NCBI GenBank assembly: GCA_026003355.1 | Contig: BPHC01000005.1 | Location: forward strand, 62,001-126,000 | DNA length: 64,000 nt | DNA from: Cyclobacteriaceae bacterium | GTDB taxonomy: Bacteria; Bacteroidota; Bacteroidia; Cytophagales; Cyclobacteriaceae | Reading direction: 5' to 3' | Shown here: piece after piece, positions 25,229 through 34,553 of the stretch | How positions within the stretch are numbered: the stretch's first letter is position 1 | How the letters are laid out: every line of letters starts with the position of its first letter | Made by a program: the position numbers and the translations under genes | The notes under the pieces: generated by a model | Database searches by the model: none | The model's input: the letters and a program-made list of their open reading frames with translations, nothing else | What the model was told of the DNA's origin: nothing

Positions 25229-26104
25229 TTAATTTCGGATATCGAGCCCCCAGTTTAGTTTCTGACGCAGGGTTTTAAAGTAATGCTGCCCCTCCAGCTG
25301 TACAAGGTGCGCACGAAAGGGAGCCCGGGTAATGGTAAGGCGGGCATGGCGGCTTATTTCGGTAAAGCGCGAATCGAGGGTGACCAGAAAAGTGTTGGTG
25401 CGGCCTTCGGCCTGCACGGTTATGCGTGCCGAATCGGAGACCACGATGGGGCGGGCCGTAAGGTTGTGCGGGCTTACCGGAGTTATGACAAAGTTGCCGC
25501 TGTGCGGAAACACCAGTGGTCCGCCGCAGCTCAGCGAGTAACCGGTAGAGCCGGTTGGCGTAGCTACAATAAGGCCGTCGGCCCAGTAGGCGTTCAGGAA
25601 CTCGCCATCGATGTAGGTGTTTACGGTAATCATTGACGAAGATCCTTTTTTCATCAGGGTAAAGTCGTTCAGGGCAAAGTTCAGGCGGCCAAACACTTTG
25701 GCTTCGCCCGATACCTGCAGCAGGGTTCGCTGGTCGGTTTGGTAGTTGCCTTTCAGTACGGCCTCAACAGCCCATTCGGTTTCTTCCTTGCCAATGGTGG
25801 CCAGAAAGCCCAGCCGGCCGGTGTTAATGCCCATTACGGGTATTTCTGCAGGACCTATGTGTGTTATGGTTTCGAGCAATGTGCCGTCACCGCCCAGGCT
25901 TAGAAACAAATCGAAGGCGGGCAGCTTTTTGCCCGCACGGTAGGGCTGCCAGCGTACATTGGGCAGTTTATATCTGCTTATGGATTTCCCGAAAGCTTCG
26001 GAAAGATATAGGCGCACATTATGCCTGGTAAGTAAGTCCAGCACCTGGCGCACAAAATCCACTTCTTTGCGGTTCAGGTCTTTTCCATGAATAGCTACTT
26101 TCAT
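25229..26104 (-). CDS. nadK: NAD kinase
   Basis: Cytosolic ATP-dependent enzyme making NADP from NAD, 291 residues. LSLGGDGTLLETI is the GGDG motif, NTGRLGFLATI the NE/D-type region and ATPTGSTGYSLSCGGP the conserved glycine-rich loop. The ATG at 26104 begins at the first strand MKVAIHG; the upstream extension to 26209 is not supported. It follows the CBS gene by 58 bases on the same strand. Confidence 0.96.
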   Translation of the reverse strand: MKVAIHGKDLNRKEVDFVRQVLDLLTRHNVRLYLSEAFGKSISRYKLPNVRWQPYRAGKKLPAFDLFLSLGGDGTLLETITHIGPAEIPVMGINTGRLGFLATIGKEETEWAVEAVLKGNYQTDQRTLLQVSGEAKVFGRLNFALNDFTLMKKGSSSMITVNTYIDGEFLNAYWADGLIVATPTGSTGYSLSCGGPLVFPHSGNFVITPVSPHNLTARPIVVSDSARITVQAEGRTNTFLVTLDSRFTEISRHARLTITRAPFRAHLVQLEGQHYFKTLRQKLNWGLDIRN

Positions 26105-26162
26105 CCGGTGGTAAGGTGCTTTTCGGAATGAAGATACAAATTGCAGGCGGTGGGCGAAAATT

Positions 26163-26828
26163 TTAAATATCGAGGTAGCGAAGCAGCATGTCGAGGCGTT
26201 CTTTTTCACTGCCCAGGGGCTGGCTTTCCTGGTACCGCCCGATGATTTTATACCCGAAGCGTTCCAGGGTGGCCACCGTACGCGACAGGTCGGTTTCGTT
26301 GAGTTTCAGGGTAAGGCGTATTTTGCCTGGTTCGATGGGGTCTTCTTTTACAATGCTGCTCAGTATTTTAACACGGTTTTCTTCTATGAGGCGGCTTATT
26401 TCGGCCAGCGAGTAGTCGGAGAAGTTCATGTATAACACCAGTATTCCGCCCGGCATTTGCACGGCAGCCGAGTGGGCAAAGAAGGCCATGGCATCGTGCA
26501 CGGTTATAACACCATGATATTGCCCGGCTTTATCGGCTACTGCCACCAGCTGCAGTTTGTATTCGGCAGCTGTTTTAAGCACATCGTAGAGGTGGCTGTT
26601 CAATCCCACAACACAGGTGGTGCCGGTAAGGGCAAAGTCGCCTACTTTGCGATCGATGTTGTTGCCTTCCAGTATGGTTGCCTCGGTGATGAAGCCCAGA
26701 AAGCGCAGCTCATGTACCACAGGCAGGTGCGGGCAATGGAATTCATCCATCCACACCAGCGCTTTGTGGGCGTCATCATCCGCCCGGAGCGGGGGAATCA
26801 TCTGGTTAATCATTTCACCGGCGGTCAC
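26163..26828 (-). CDS. CBS-pair domain protein with ACT-like C-terminus
   Basis: Cytosolic protein of 221 residues. Two CBS motifs cover about 1-60 (AGEMINQMIPPLRADDDA) and 70-135 (GLNSHLYDVLKTAAEYKLQLVAV), which usually bind adenine nucleotides. The last 85 residues form an ACT-like regulatory fold (GILVLYMNFSDYSLAEISRLIEEN and IRLTLKLNETDLSRTVATLE). The architecture resembles AcuB-like proteins; no acetoin genes are near. It sits just upstream of nadK, a neighbourhood seen repeatedly in Bacteroidota, so an energy-sensing link to NAD phosphorylation is a plausible guess. Confidence 0.85.
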   Translation of the reverse strand: MTAGEMINQMIPPLRADDDAHKALVWMDEFHCPHLPVVHELRFLGFITEATILEGNNIDRKVGDFALTGTTCVVGLNSHLYDVLKTAAEYKLQLVAVADKAGQYHGVITVHDAMAFFAHSAAVQMPGGILVLYMNFSDYSLAEISRLIEENRVKILSSIVKEDPIEPGKIRLTLKLNETDLSRTVATLERFGYKIIGRYQESQPLGSEKERLDMLLRYLDI

Positions 26829-26855
26829 GGCGCACTCGTTTTTTTGCTATATACG

Positions 26856-27608
26856 TTAATCTTTCAGAAAGTCGCTTACCAGATCATTAAATTTTTCCGG
26901 ATGTTCCATCATGGGAGCATGACAGCAGCGGTCAATAAAGCGCAATGTGGAGTTGGGGATTAAACGGTGAAACTCCCAGGCTGCCATGGGCGGGGTAATG
27001 GTGTCGTTTAGCCCCCAGATGAGCAGGGTGGGTGCCTTTATGCGGGGAATATCACCAGCCATGTTGTGCCGCTGGGCCGACTTGGCAATGGCTACTATGC
27101 GCATGGCTTTCGGAATGCTGTTGGTGGTTTCAAACACTTCGTCTACCAGCTCTTTGGTGGCCACGCTGGGGTCGTAAAAGGTGTACTCTACCCGCTCTTT
27201 TATGTAGGCATAGTTGCCCCGCTTGGGGTAGGAGCCGCCCATGGAGTCTTCAAAGAGGCCTGAACTGCCGGTAAGCACCAGCTTTTTTACCTTGTCTTCG
27301 TTTCGCAGGGTGTACAGCAGCGCAATGTGCCCGCCCAGGCTGTTGCCCATAATAATCATGTTGTTCAGGCTGAGGAATGCCACAAACTGCTCCACAAAAC
27401 GGCACAGTCCTTCCAGACCGGCTTCCTTAAGCGACATTTCATAAATGGGCAACATGGGGATAACTACACGGTAATCACGGCTAAAGCGGTTTACCACGCC
27501 CTGCCAGTTGCTCAGGGCACCGAATAACCCATGCAACAGCAGCAGCACAGGCCCTTGCCCTTCGTCAACATATTTAAAACCCCCTGCTTCTTTAACCTGC
27601 AAATCCAT
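26856..27608 (-). CDS. Alpha/beta hydrolase
   Basis: Serine hydrolase of 250 residues, probably cytosolic (no signal peptide). HGLFG oxyanion region (LLLLHGLFGALSNW), nucleophile elbow GNSLGG, acid in IWGLNDTITPP, and catalytic His in RCCHAPMMEHPEKF. Similarity is to the esterase/epoxide-hydrolase-like group, substrate unknown. It is the first gene of the run hydrolase-CBS-nadK on the minus strand. The segment 27609-27895 upstream holds no recognisable gene. Confidence 0.9.
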   Translation of the reverse strand: MDLQVKEAGGFKYVDEGQGPVLLLLHGLFGALSNWQGVVNRFSRDYRVVIPMLPIYEMSLKEAGLEGLCRFVEQFVAFLSLNNMIIMGNSLGGHIALLYTLRNEDKVKKLVLTGSSGLFEDSMGGSYPKRGNYAYIKERVEYTFYDPSVATKELVDEVFETTNSIPKAMRIVAIAKSAQRHNMAGDIPRIKAPTLLIWGLNDTITPPMAAWEFHRLIPNSTLRFIDRCCHAPMMEHPEKFNDLVSDFLKD

Positions 27609-27895
27609 CTGGAGATTGCCTAAAAATTACAACATTTTTATTAAACCTATAGCAAGTCCAAATATGCAAAAGAAATGAAAATTACTCATCTTAACCCGGC
27701 TGCCTTTCCTGGCTTTAACATTGAACACGGCATGATCGCCCTTCCTTCAGGGCAGCGAGCCTGGCGCAAAATTTTTTTATGCCGTGCATTGCAGACACCG
27801 TGCAATAGCCTTACCCGTAAGATTTCGTGTTGCTTCCAGGTATCCGGAATATCAGCTAACCCGTACACCCCGTAATTAAGATGCGTTAAGTGCCA
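27609..27895. other. 287-bp gap without a supported gene
   Basis: Between the hydrolase start and the TPR gene stop, so it should contain the hydrolase promoter. Short frames on both strands show no recognisable protein, and I saw no strong hairpin terminator. Confidence 0.6.
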
Positions 27896-29842
27896 TCAAA
27901 ACTTTTCCGCACCAAAGTCGCCACGAAGGCGGCGGTAGCGTTTGCGGGCTTCGGCAGCATGCACGCTGCCCGGAAACCGGTTTATAAATTCCAGGTACAG
28001 TTCGCGTGCCACTTCTGCCTGTTGAAGGTGCATTTCATAAATCTCTGCTTTTTTAAACCAGGCATCATCGCACAGCACATCATCGGCATAATCCTGTATT
28101 ATCCGGTTCAACATTTCAATGCTTTTATCGAAGCGCTTTTGTTTTACATATACCCCGGCTTCCAGCCAGTATACTTCATCCAGTATGGCGTAATTCGGAA
28201 AGGTAGTCCAGGCGGTATCTTCCGGGTTTTTGATTCGCCCTTCTTTTATTTGTTCCATAAGCTTCAGGGCCTCATTTGTTTGGTTTTGTTTAAGCAGCAG
28301 CTCAGCCTTGGCCAGTGCCTTCAGGGCCATTCCTGATGAGTCCATAGCCAGGTTTTCTTTTATACGGATGCTGAGTTCCATGGCATCGTTGGCTATGGTG
28401 CGCGATGTGGCTTCCTTGAGCACATCCAGATGTTCGGCTGCCAGCCTGAAGTCGCCCCGGTAGTACCACAGCTGCGCATTGCGCAGTTTGGCTTCATAAC
28501 CGGGTTCGGTTTCTTTCATGCTTTTTTCCACCTGCGAATACAACAGTGTAGCTTCCCACCATTCGCCGGTAAGTGTGTAGATTTCTGCCAGGTTAAGTTT
28601 GGCCCGGGCCATCAGGTTATCGGGTACATGGCGCATGCGAATTACCTCTTGCAGCAGTTGCACGGCCTGGTCGTGCTGCTGCAGCCACTGGCTGTACAGC
28701 AGGGCCAGGTCGCTTTGGGCTTCGAGGGCTACCGGATCCGGAAGGTTTTCGGCAATAAACTGCTTGTAGTCGGCTACGAGGCTTAGCACCGAGTCGCGGG
28801 GTATAGGATAGTGCTGCCGGAATGCCGCTTCGCGCGTTTGAATAAGCCCGCGTCGGGCTTCAACGTAATATGGCCCCTTCGGGTAAGTTCGCAACAGCCA
28901 CTGATAGGCCATCCGGGCTGCTTCGTAGTCGCCATTGTTTACGGCCAGCCGCGCCACTTCGGCTGTTTGCTCGCCATAAGTGCCGGTTCGCCTGTCGAGT
29001 GCGCGTGCCTGCACCAGCGCACCGAAAAAATTCTTTTGCTGTACATACAACCAGATGAGCAAATCGGTGTACACGGCGCGATTGGGATTGGCTTGAACAT
29101 GTTCCAGCAGCTTGGCTTCGAGCACATCCATATCGGCCGGCTCCAGCAACACCTGCAATACATTTTTCACATACTGCAGGTTGTAGTTATCCTGGGTTAC
29201 ATAGGCCAGGTATTCATCGACCATCTGTTCTTTTTGTCCCCGCACCCGGTACAGCATGGCCAGCTCCAGGCAAAAAACTGTGTTATTTTTATAAACCCTG
29301 CGCACTTCCTTATAAGCCTGAATGGCATATTCATGCAGCGATCGGGAAGTAAGATAATCGGCCAGTAATTTTATGTGCCCCATGTTGTGCGCATTCGCCT
29401 CAATGAGTTCGCGAATGGTTTTTTCGGCACGTGCCATATCGCCCGAACGGAAATACATCCAGGCCATGTCGCCCTGATAATTAATGTTTTCCGGATATTT
29501 TTTAACCAGCCGTGCCAGGTACTTCTGTGCCTCTTCATAGAGGGCGAGGTCGACCAGGGTGTTAAGGTAATTGTTGTGAATGTGGGGAATATTTGCATCT
29601 GACCGCGCCGCTTCGCGAAACAGTTCTACAGCCTTTTGTTTTTCGCCTTTCAGGTAATACTCATTGGCCAGTTGAACGAGTTGATTATCAGATTGTGCAT
29701 AAACTGATACAGTTATAAAAAATAATACTGTATTTAAGTATTTGTAATTGTTATTAACCGGCGTGGAATTGTGCGCAACCCAATTCCGGAATAAACGGAA
29801 AGCCGTTGTGCATATCTGGTGGATTGTAATGAACTGATTCAT
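27896..29842 (-). CDS. Exported tetratricopeptide-repeat protein
   Basis: All-helical TPR protein of about 648 residues from the ATG at 29842. Successive 34-residue repeats run through most of it, for example NQLVQLANEYYLKGEKQKAVELFREAA, YQGDMAWMYFRSGDMARAEK, ARAKLNLAEIYTLTGEWWEAT and the final DAWFKKAEIYEMHLQQ; no catalytic domain is present. The likely signal peptide (LNTVLFFITVSVYAQ) begins about 33 residues in, so the annotated ATG may not be the true start and a non-ATG codon nearer to it cannot be excluded. The 5' end is in an unusually AT-rich stretch (29703-29757). Role unknown. Confidence 0.85.
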   Translation of the reverse strand: MNQFITIHQICTTAFRLFRNWVAHNSTPVNNNYKYLNTVLFFITVSVYAQSDNQLVQLANEYYLKGEKQKAVELFREAARSDANIPHIHNNYLNTLVDLALYEEAQKYLARLVKKYPENINYQGDMAWMYFRSGDMARAEKTIRELIEANAHNMGHIKLLADYLTSRSLHEYAIQAYKEVRRVYKNNTVFCLELAMLYRVRGQKEQMVDEYLAYVTQDNYNLQYVKNVLQVLLEPADMDVLEAKLLEHVQANPNRAVYTDLLIWLYVQQKNFFGALVQARALDRRTGTYGEQTAEVARLAVNNGDYEAARMAYQWLLRTYPKGPYYVEARRGLIQTREAAFRQHYPIPRDSVLSLVADYKQFIAENLPDPVALEAQSDLALLYSQWLQQHDQAVQLLQEVIRMRHVPDNLMARAKLNLAEIYTLTGEWWEATLLYSQVEKSMKETEPGYEAKLRNAQLWYYRGDFRLAAEHLDVLKEATSRTIANDAMELSIRIKENLAMDSSGMALKALAKAELLLKQNQTNEALKLMEQIKEGRIKNPEDTAWTTFPNYAILDEVYWLEAGVYVKQKRFDKSIEMLNRIIQDYADDVLCDDAWFKKAEIYEMHLQQAEVARELYLEFINRFPGSVHAAEARKRYRRLRGDFGAEKF

Positions 29843-30027
29843 AGCGCGCAAAACCATTAACCAACAATACAACGCCTGGTGTTAATGAAAAGTTGTGGGT
29901 AAGTGGCACCTGATAAATTGTGAATAAGCAGCTTTTTATCAACAGACAAAAACGCATAGCTGGTTTTGGGACTTAACCGGTTATGGATGGTTTTACTTAT
30001 CCACATCTTTTGGTGGCCTTATCCACA
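29694..30027. other. Cluster of DnaA boxes with AT-rich element: candidate replication origin
   Basis: Exact TTATNCACA 9-mers are TTATGCACA (29694-29702, minus), TTATTCACA (29919-29927, minus), TTATCCACA (29997-30005, plus) and TTATCCACA (30019-30027, plus). One-mismatch boxes are TTACCCACA (29894-29902, minus) and TTATCAACA (29936-29944, plus). By count, 29700-29757 has 9 G/C in 58 bases (84% AT), a possible unwinding element. The span covers the 5' end of the TPR gene, the 150-bp gap and the last codons of the Big_5 lipoprotein gene. A fixed 8-base pattern on both strands is expected about once per 32 kb by chance. Confidence 0.6.
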
Positions 30028-31705
30028 GAGGTCCAACTTCCCAGTTGGCTTTTGCGGGTATATCGAACGTATTGTTTTCATAGTAAAACCAAACGGGCTC
30101 CGGCTCCTGTTTGAGGTAAAAGTTACCCCAGTCCCATTTGCCGTTTTCGTTGGTGTCAATAAAAGCCTTTAAGCGGTACGTGTCCGGTGGCAATTCGCTG
30201 AAGCGTCCACTATGGCCCGTACTGCTGGCAACCAGTTTGTTTTTACCGGTTACCTGTACAATGCACAGGTTGTTGGTTTCTACCTCATAGAGCAGTGTTG
30301 AAAATTCTTCAGGCTTTAAAAGTTTAATCTGACTTGTAAGCATGGCAGAAGAATCATTATCTGCAGATATGAATGCGCCTTTCGCAATTATGATGTGATT
30401 AAGCAGATGCCTGTAGTCGGGTGCAGCTTTTGCCAGTCCTCCTCCCTGCCGCGCAATGGCGGCTGGCTTTCGTTGTTGTTTCTGTTCAAAATTTAATGGC
30501 ACGGGCAGGTGCTTGCTGAAGGCAGCCTCGGTTCGGGTCTCGTTCCATGTGAAATCGCTGCTTTCAAATCGTATGCTTTGGGTTGTATCGGCATGGATGA
30601 AAATGCTGTCGGCAATGGTGCGTACAACCGGTTTGCTAAAATTTATCTTACCGATAATCATATTTTTTGTGTCGTAATACCGCACACCGTTTACAGTCAG
30701 TTCAAACTTATCGGTCATGATGCCCTGTCTGGCAAATTTTATATAAAGCAGGGTATCTATCTTATTGCCAATGCTGTCGTTGCAGGTAAGTTGTGCCGCC
30801 AGGCTGTCGGTAAGGTTAAAGGTGTTGTACAGATTAATAACAGATGGTTCCGGAAAGGAATAATACAACGTAACCAATGTATCGGCTGGTTTTAATTTTA
30901 CATCCAGAAATCCTTTATTGAGCCTTATTAAAAACACATTGCCCACCGGACGTGCCGCCAAAAGCTTTAATGGTCGCATGTCTAATTTAAGCACAGAGAG
31001 GTTGATGTCCAGATTTTGATGGATTAATTCCACGGGCTGGCTTTTAAATCCGAATATTTCTGACTGGCTGTCGACAAGAAGATTTTTATTTTTGTCGAGA
31101 AAAGCATAAACAAGGTATTTGCCTTTTTTAATATTGTCCAGCTGATAATTCCCCGCCTTATCGCTCAGAGTAAAATACCGGGGTTTATGTTTGAAAATGT
31201 CGGTTGTATCCGTTGCATGGGCCAGCGCCACTATGCAATTTTCAACAGGCTCACCGGTTAGGTGATGTACCACCCTGCCCCTGATAATAAGCGTATCGAT
31301 ATGCGGACCTGTACTGAAAGCCAGTTTCAGATTATGCGCCGGATTTCGTTCGGTAATATCCTGCACGGCTTCGCGGAAATTAATGGTATAGGTGGTGGTG
31401 TCCTGCAGGGGCTGATTGAAGCGGATGTAAATTTTATTGCGCCGTGCGGTAACCTCCAGTTTTTTGTTGTCGATCGGGGGTATTACGATAAGCTGCTCCC
31501 TGGGATTGTTCAGCTGTACATATTCGTTAAAAGTAAGCACCACCTGGTTACCTTTGAATGAAGTTTGCCGGTTGGCGGGAGTAGCTTCCACCAGCCCGGG
31601 AGGTGTCGTGTCTTTTTCGCCCCCGGTGGGCATGCCTTGCTGTGCACAGGAACCGAGCAGTAGCGCAATACATCCGAAGTATAATGATTTTACAGAAAGG
31701 CTCAT
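29993..31705 (-). CDS. Big_5 (Ig-like) domain lipoprotein
   Basis: Lipoprotein of 570 residues with lipobox LLLGSC (Cys about 20). GGEKDTTPPGLVEATPANRQ opens an Ig-like Big_5 (SbsA-type) domain (about 30-135) of the kind common in Bacteroidota surface proteins. A carboxypeptidase-regulatory-like fold follows (IIRGRVVHHLTGEPVENCIV through KGKYLVYAFLDKNKN, about 140-215), and a second one may be near the end (YRLKAFIDTNENGKWDWGNF). Function is unknown. It starts 3 bases after the methyltransferase stop, within the mnmG gene series, and its final codons encode the two tandem DnaA boxes. Confidence 0.88.
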   Translation of the reverse strand: MSLSVKSLYFGCIALLLGSCAQQGMPTGGEKDTTPPGLVEATPANRQTSFKGNQVVLTFNEYVQLNNPREQLIVIPPIDNKKLEVTARRNKIYIRFNQPLQDTTTYTINFREAVQDITERNPAHNLKLAFSTGPHIDTLIIRGRVVHHLTGEPVENCIVALAHATDTTDIFKHKPRYFTLSDKAGNYQLDNIKKGKYLVYAFLDKNKNLLVDSQSEIFGFKSQPVELIHQNLDINLSVLKLDMRPLKLLAARPVGNVFLIRLNKGFLDVKLKPADTLVTLYYSFPEPSVINLYNTFNLTDSLAAQLTCNDSIGNKIDTLLYIKFARQGIMTDKFELTVNGVRYYDTKNMIIGKINFSKPVVRTIADSIFIHADTTQSIRFESSDFTWNETRTEAAFSKHLPVPLNFEQKQQRKPAAIARQGGGLAKAAPDYRHLLNHIIIAKGAFISADNDSSAMLTSQIKLLKPEEFSTLLYEVETNNLCIVQVTGKNKLVASSTGHSGRFSELPPDTYRLKAFIDTNENGKWDWGNFYLKQEPEPVWFYYENNTFDIPAKANWEVGPLWIRPPKDVDK

Positions 31706-31708
31706 CAG

Positions 31709-32593
31709 TTATTTCATGGCAAGGTAAAGCAAACTGGAGTATGCACCTGTTTTTCGTGCATGCAGGTTGCTTTTAAGTGCTGTGAAAAAGCCTTTCAGGA
31801 AGCGCGCCGGCAAATTTTGGTTCTTTCTGCAGGCTTCGCTTAACAGGCTAACATAATAGGCGTCCCAGGGCATGGGCAAAATCTGATGCAGGGTAAAACC
31901 CTGTTGGTTTAACAGCGTTTTCATGGCTTGTCTGGTAAAATGCCACAGGTGGCGGGGAACATCAAAACCTGCCCAGTGTTGCCGGTAGTGAAGGGCATCG
32001 AAACTGTCAGGGTTGGGCACCGCAATAACCAGCAAACCACCCGGCTCAAGTAATTCGCGGCATCTCTTAAGGGTGGTGTCCGGCCGGTGCAGGTGTTCGA
32101 GCACGTGCCACAGGGTGATAACCCGGTAAGACTTTTGCGGTAATTCATCAAGACGGGTAAACAGCCTTTGGTTGAGTATGTTTTCTGCCTGCCGTCTTGC
32201 GATATTGGCTGGCTCCACTCCGGTTACTTCCCAGCCGCTACGCTTCATTTCATGCAAAAACGCACCGGTCCCGCATCCTAAATCGAGCAAACTTCCTTTA
32301 GGATATTTTTTTTCAATGAGCTTTCGCTTGCCTGTAAGGGCGATACGTCTTACGGCAAGGTAAAGCAATTTTAGCATGCGATTATCATGTTTACCGGTAT
32401 GCGATATGTAATTGGATGAGGCGTAATACCGTCCGATTTGATCTTCATCTGGCTGCGGAATGGTAGCCAGCAAGCCGCACTGCGTGCAACGGTATAGATT
32501 AAATGGTTCACGGGTTACGCCGAAATCCTGCGTGGCCAGATAATATTCAAACTGCGCATTGTGGCACGCAGGGCAGCTAAGGGTTACGTTCAT
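31709..32593 (-). CDS. Class I SAM-dependent methyltransferase with N-terminal zinc ribbon
   Basis: Protein of 294 residues. N-terminal CPACHNAQ and CTQCGLL supply two CxxC pairs for a zinc ribbon, then the Rossmann methyltransferase starts at about residue 100 with LLDLGCGTGAFLHEM (SAM motif I), VEPANIA, and LWHVLEHLHRPD. This layout is common in sugar- or lipid-carrier-related methyltransferases of Bacteroidota, acceptor unknown. The start codon overlaps the mnmG stop (TGATG), so it is translationally coupled to mnmG. Confidence 0.9.
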   Translation of the reverse strand: MNVTLSCPACHNAQFEYYLATQDFGVTREPFNLYRCTQCGLLATIPQPDEDQIGRYYASSNYISHTGKHDNRMLKLLYLAVRRIALTGKRKLIEKKYPKGSLLDLGCGTGAFLHEMKRSGWEVTGVEPANIARRQAENILNQRLFTRLDELPQKSYRVITLWHVLEHLHRPDTTLKRCRELLEPGGLLVIAVPNPDSFDALHYRQHWAGFDVPRHLWHFTRQAMKTLLNQQGFTLHQILPMPWDAYYVSLLSEACRKNQNLPARFLKGFFTALKSNLHARKTGAYSSLLYLAMK

Positions 32594-34458
32594 CAGCGCC
32601 CAAGATAAATGGTAAGAACCGAAATATCAGCAGGGCTAACACCGCTTATGCGGCTTGCCTGGCCGATGGTTCGCGGACGGATGCGTTTTAGTTTTTCCCT
32701 CCCTTCGGCCGAAAGTGCCTTTACCCTGTCGTAGTCAAAATCCGGACGTATGGAAAAGGCTTCCAGACTGTTCATTTTTTCTACCATCTTTTGCTCGCGC
32801 TCAATATAGGTTTGGTACTTCACGGCTATTTCGGCCTGCTCCACGACTTCGTTTTCATAGTTGCTTAGCGTGCGGTCTATTTCCGGATGGAGGTTGCGCA
32901 AGGCTTCGGCTGTTATTTCGGGCCGGCGCAGCAGGGTTGCCAGGTTTATTTTATCGCGTATTGTTGCCGAACGCATTGCTTCCAGGGCATTGTTTACCTG
33001 GTCGGCATGTACCCGAATGGTTTCCAGCCTTTGTACCAGATCGGCCACCTGCTGTTTTTTGTGCCGTACCCGTTCTGCCCTTTCGGCCGAAGCCAGGCCC
33101 AGTTCATGTCCTTTTTCCGTCAGGCGGATGTCGGCATTGTCCTGTCTGAGTAGGATGCGGTATTCTGCCCGGCTGGTAAACATTCTGTATGGTTCCTGGG
33201 TGCCTTTGGTAATGAGGTCGTCAATCAGCACCCCGATGTAGGCTTCTGAGCGTTCCAGGATAAACGGGGCCTTGCCGTGTACTTTGTTGTGGGCATTGAT
33301 GCCCGCCATAAGGCCCTGGCAGGCCGCTTCTTCGTATCCGGTTGTACCGTTTATTTGGCCAGCAAAATACAGATTATCAATTAGTTGCGTTTCCAACGTT
33401 GCTTTTAGCTGCGTAGGAGGAAAGAAATCATATTCTATGGCATAGCCCGGGCGAAACATTTTGGCATTTTCAAAGCCAGGTATCTTTTTAAGGGCTTTGT
33501 ACTGTATATCTTCCGGAAGGGAGGTAGAGAAGCCGTTCACATAGATTTCAATGGTTTTCCATCCTTCGGGTTCTACAAAAATCTGATGGCGCTCCCTTTC
33601 GGCAAACCGGTTTATTTTATCTTCTATCGAGGGGCAATAGCGCGGACCCAGGCCCTGGATGCGTCCGGAGAACATGGGCGATTTGTCAAACCCCTGTTTA
33701 AGGACATCGTGTACGGCCTGATTGGTGTAGGTAATCCAGCAGCTTAATTGCCGCGACAGGGGTTGGGTTTCGGTGCCGAAGGAGAACTTTCCGGGTTTTT
33801 CGTCTCCTTTTTGTTCTTCCATTCTGGAGTAATCCAGGGTACGGCCATCGATTCGGGGTGGGGTACCTGTTTTCATTCTTCCCGATTCGAAGCCAAGGCT
33901 TTTTAGTTGTTCGGTTAACCCGGTAGCGGCACGTTCACCTGCCCTTCCGCCGCCAAACTGTTTTTCGCCAATATGGATAATGCCATTCAGAAAGGTGCCG
34001 TTGGTAAGCACCACGGCCTTTGCGGGTATTTCAATGCCCAGCGAGGTACGTATTCCGGTTACGCGCTGGTCTTTTATCAGCAGGGCGCTGACCATTTCCT
34101 GCCACATGTCGAGATTTGGGATGCCCTCCAGTGCGAGGCGCCACTCTTCTGCAAAGCGCATGCGGTCGTTTTGGGTTCTGGGGCTCCACATGGCCGGGCC
34201 TTTGGAGCGGTTAAGCATCCGGAATTGAACCATGGATTTATCGGATACAATCCCGGAGAGTCCGCCCAGTGCATCAATTTCGCGCACAATTTGCCCCTTT
34301 GCCACCCCGCCCATTGCGGGATTGCACGACATGTGGGCGATGGTGGCCATGTTCATGGTTACCAGTAAAACCTTGGAGCCCATTTTGGCGGCCGCTGCCG
34401 CTGCTTCGCATCCGGCATGCCCCCCTCCTACAACGATAATATCGTATTCCGGAAACAT
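32593..34458 (-). CDS. mnmG: MnmG (GidA), tRNA U34 carboxymethylaminomethyl modification enzyme
   Basis: FAD-dependent tRNA-modifying enzyme, 621 residues, acting with MnmE on wobble U34. N-terminal FAD-binding [19 protein letters not shown], then [31 protein letters not shown] and [28 protein letters not shown] signatures; the C-terminal helical tRNA-binding domain closes with [17 protein letters not shown]. Length is normal. Upstream is a 93-bp gap to ybeY holding two parS-type palindromes. In many bacteria mnmG lies near oriC, which fits the DnaA-box cluster 2.6 kb beyond its 3' end. Confidence 0.97.
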   Translation of the reverse strand: MFPEYDIIVVGGGHAGCEAAAAAAKMGSKVLLVTMNMATIAHMSCNPAMGGVAKGQIVREIDALGGLSGIVSDKSMVQFRMLNRSKGPAMWSPRTQNDRMRFAEEWRLALEGIPNLDMWQEMVSALLIKDQRVTGIRTSLGIEIPAKAVVLTNGTFLNGIIHIGEKQFGGGRAGERAATGLTEQLKSLGFESGRMKTGTPPRIDGRTLDYSRMEEQKGDEKPGKFSFGTETQPLSRQLSCWITYTNQAVHDVLKQGFDKSPMFSGRIQGLGPRYCPSIEDKINRFAERERHQIFVEPEGWKTIEIYVNGFSTSLPEDIQYKALKKIPGFENAKMFRPGYAIEYDFFPPTQLKATLETQLIDNLYFAGQINGTTGYEEAACQGLMAGINAHNKVHGKAPFILERSEAYIGVLIDDLITKGTQEPYRMFTSRAEYRILLRQDNADIRLTEKGHELGLASAERAERVRHKKQQVADLVQRLETIRVHADQVNNALEAMRSATIRDKINLATLLRRPEITAEALRNLHPEIDRTLSNYENEVVEQAEIAVKYQTYIEREQKMVEKMNSLEAFSIRPDFDYDRVKALSAEGREKLKRIRPRTIGQASRISGVSPADISVLTIYLGR

Positions 34459-34469
34459 AACTGCTATTT

Positions 34470-34485
34470 GGTTTCACGTGAAACC
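34470..34485. other. parS-type 16-bp palindrome (site 1)
   Basis: GGTTTCACGTGAAACC is fully self-complementary and contains GTTTCACGTGAAAC, the inner 14 bases of the widely conserved chromosomal parS consensus (TGTTTCACGTGAAACA) bound by ParB/Spo0J. Located 12 bases upstream of the mnmG start. Confidence 0.8.
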
Positions 34486-34521
34486 CAAAAAATGCACAAA
34501 TCAACAACCGATTTCCACATT

Positions 34522-34530
34522 TGTGGATAA
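34522..34530 (-). other. DnaA box TTATCCACA between the two parS-type sites
   Basis: The minus strand reads TTATCCACA exactly. A half-similar TTTCCACA lies just left of it on the plus strand, making a loose inverted pair (TCCACA-TT-TGTGGA at 34515-34528). Confidence 0.5.
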
Positions 34531-34537
34531 ACCAGAA

Positions 34538-34553
34538 AGTTCCACGTGGAACT
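34538..34553. other. parS-like 16-bp palindrome (site 2, variant)
   Basis: AGTTCCACGTGGAACT is perfectly self-complementary and differs from site 1 symmetrically (C/G in place of T/A next to the CACGTG core). It overlaps the end of ybeY by two bases. A second symmetric copy 68 bp from site 1 argues for a ParB-binding pair, though variant ParB boxes can also be bound weakly or by paralogues. Confidence 0.65.
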
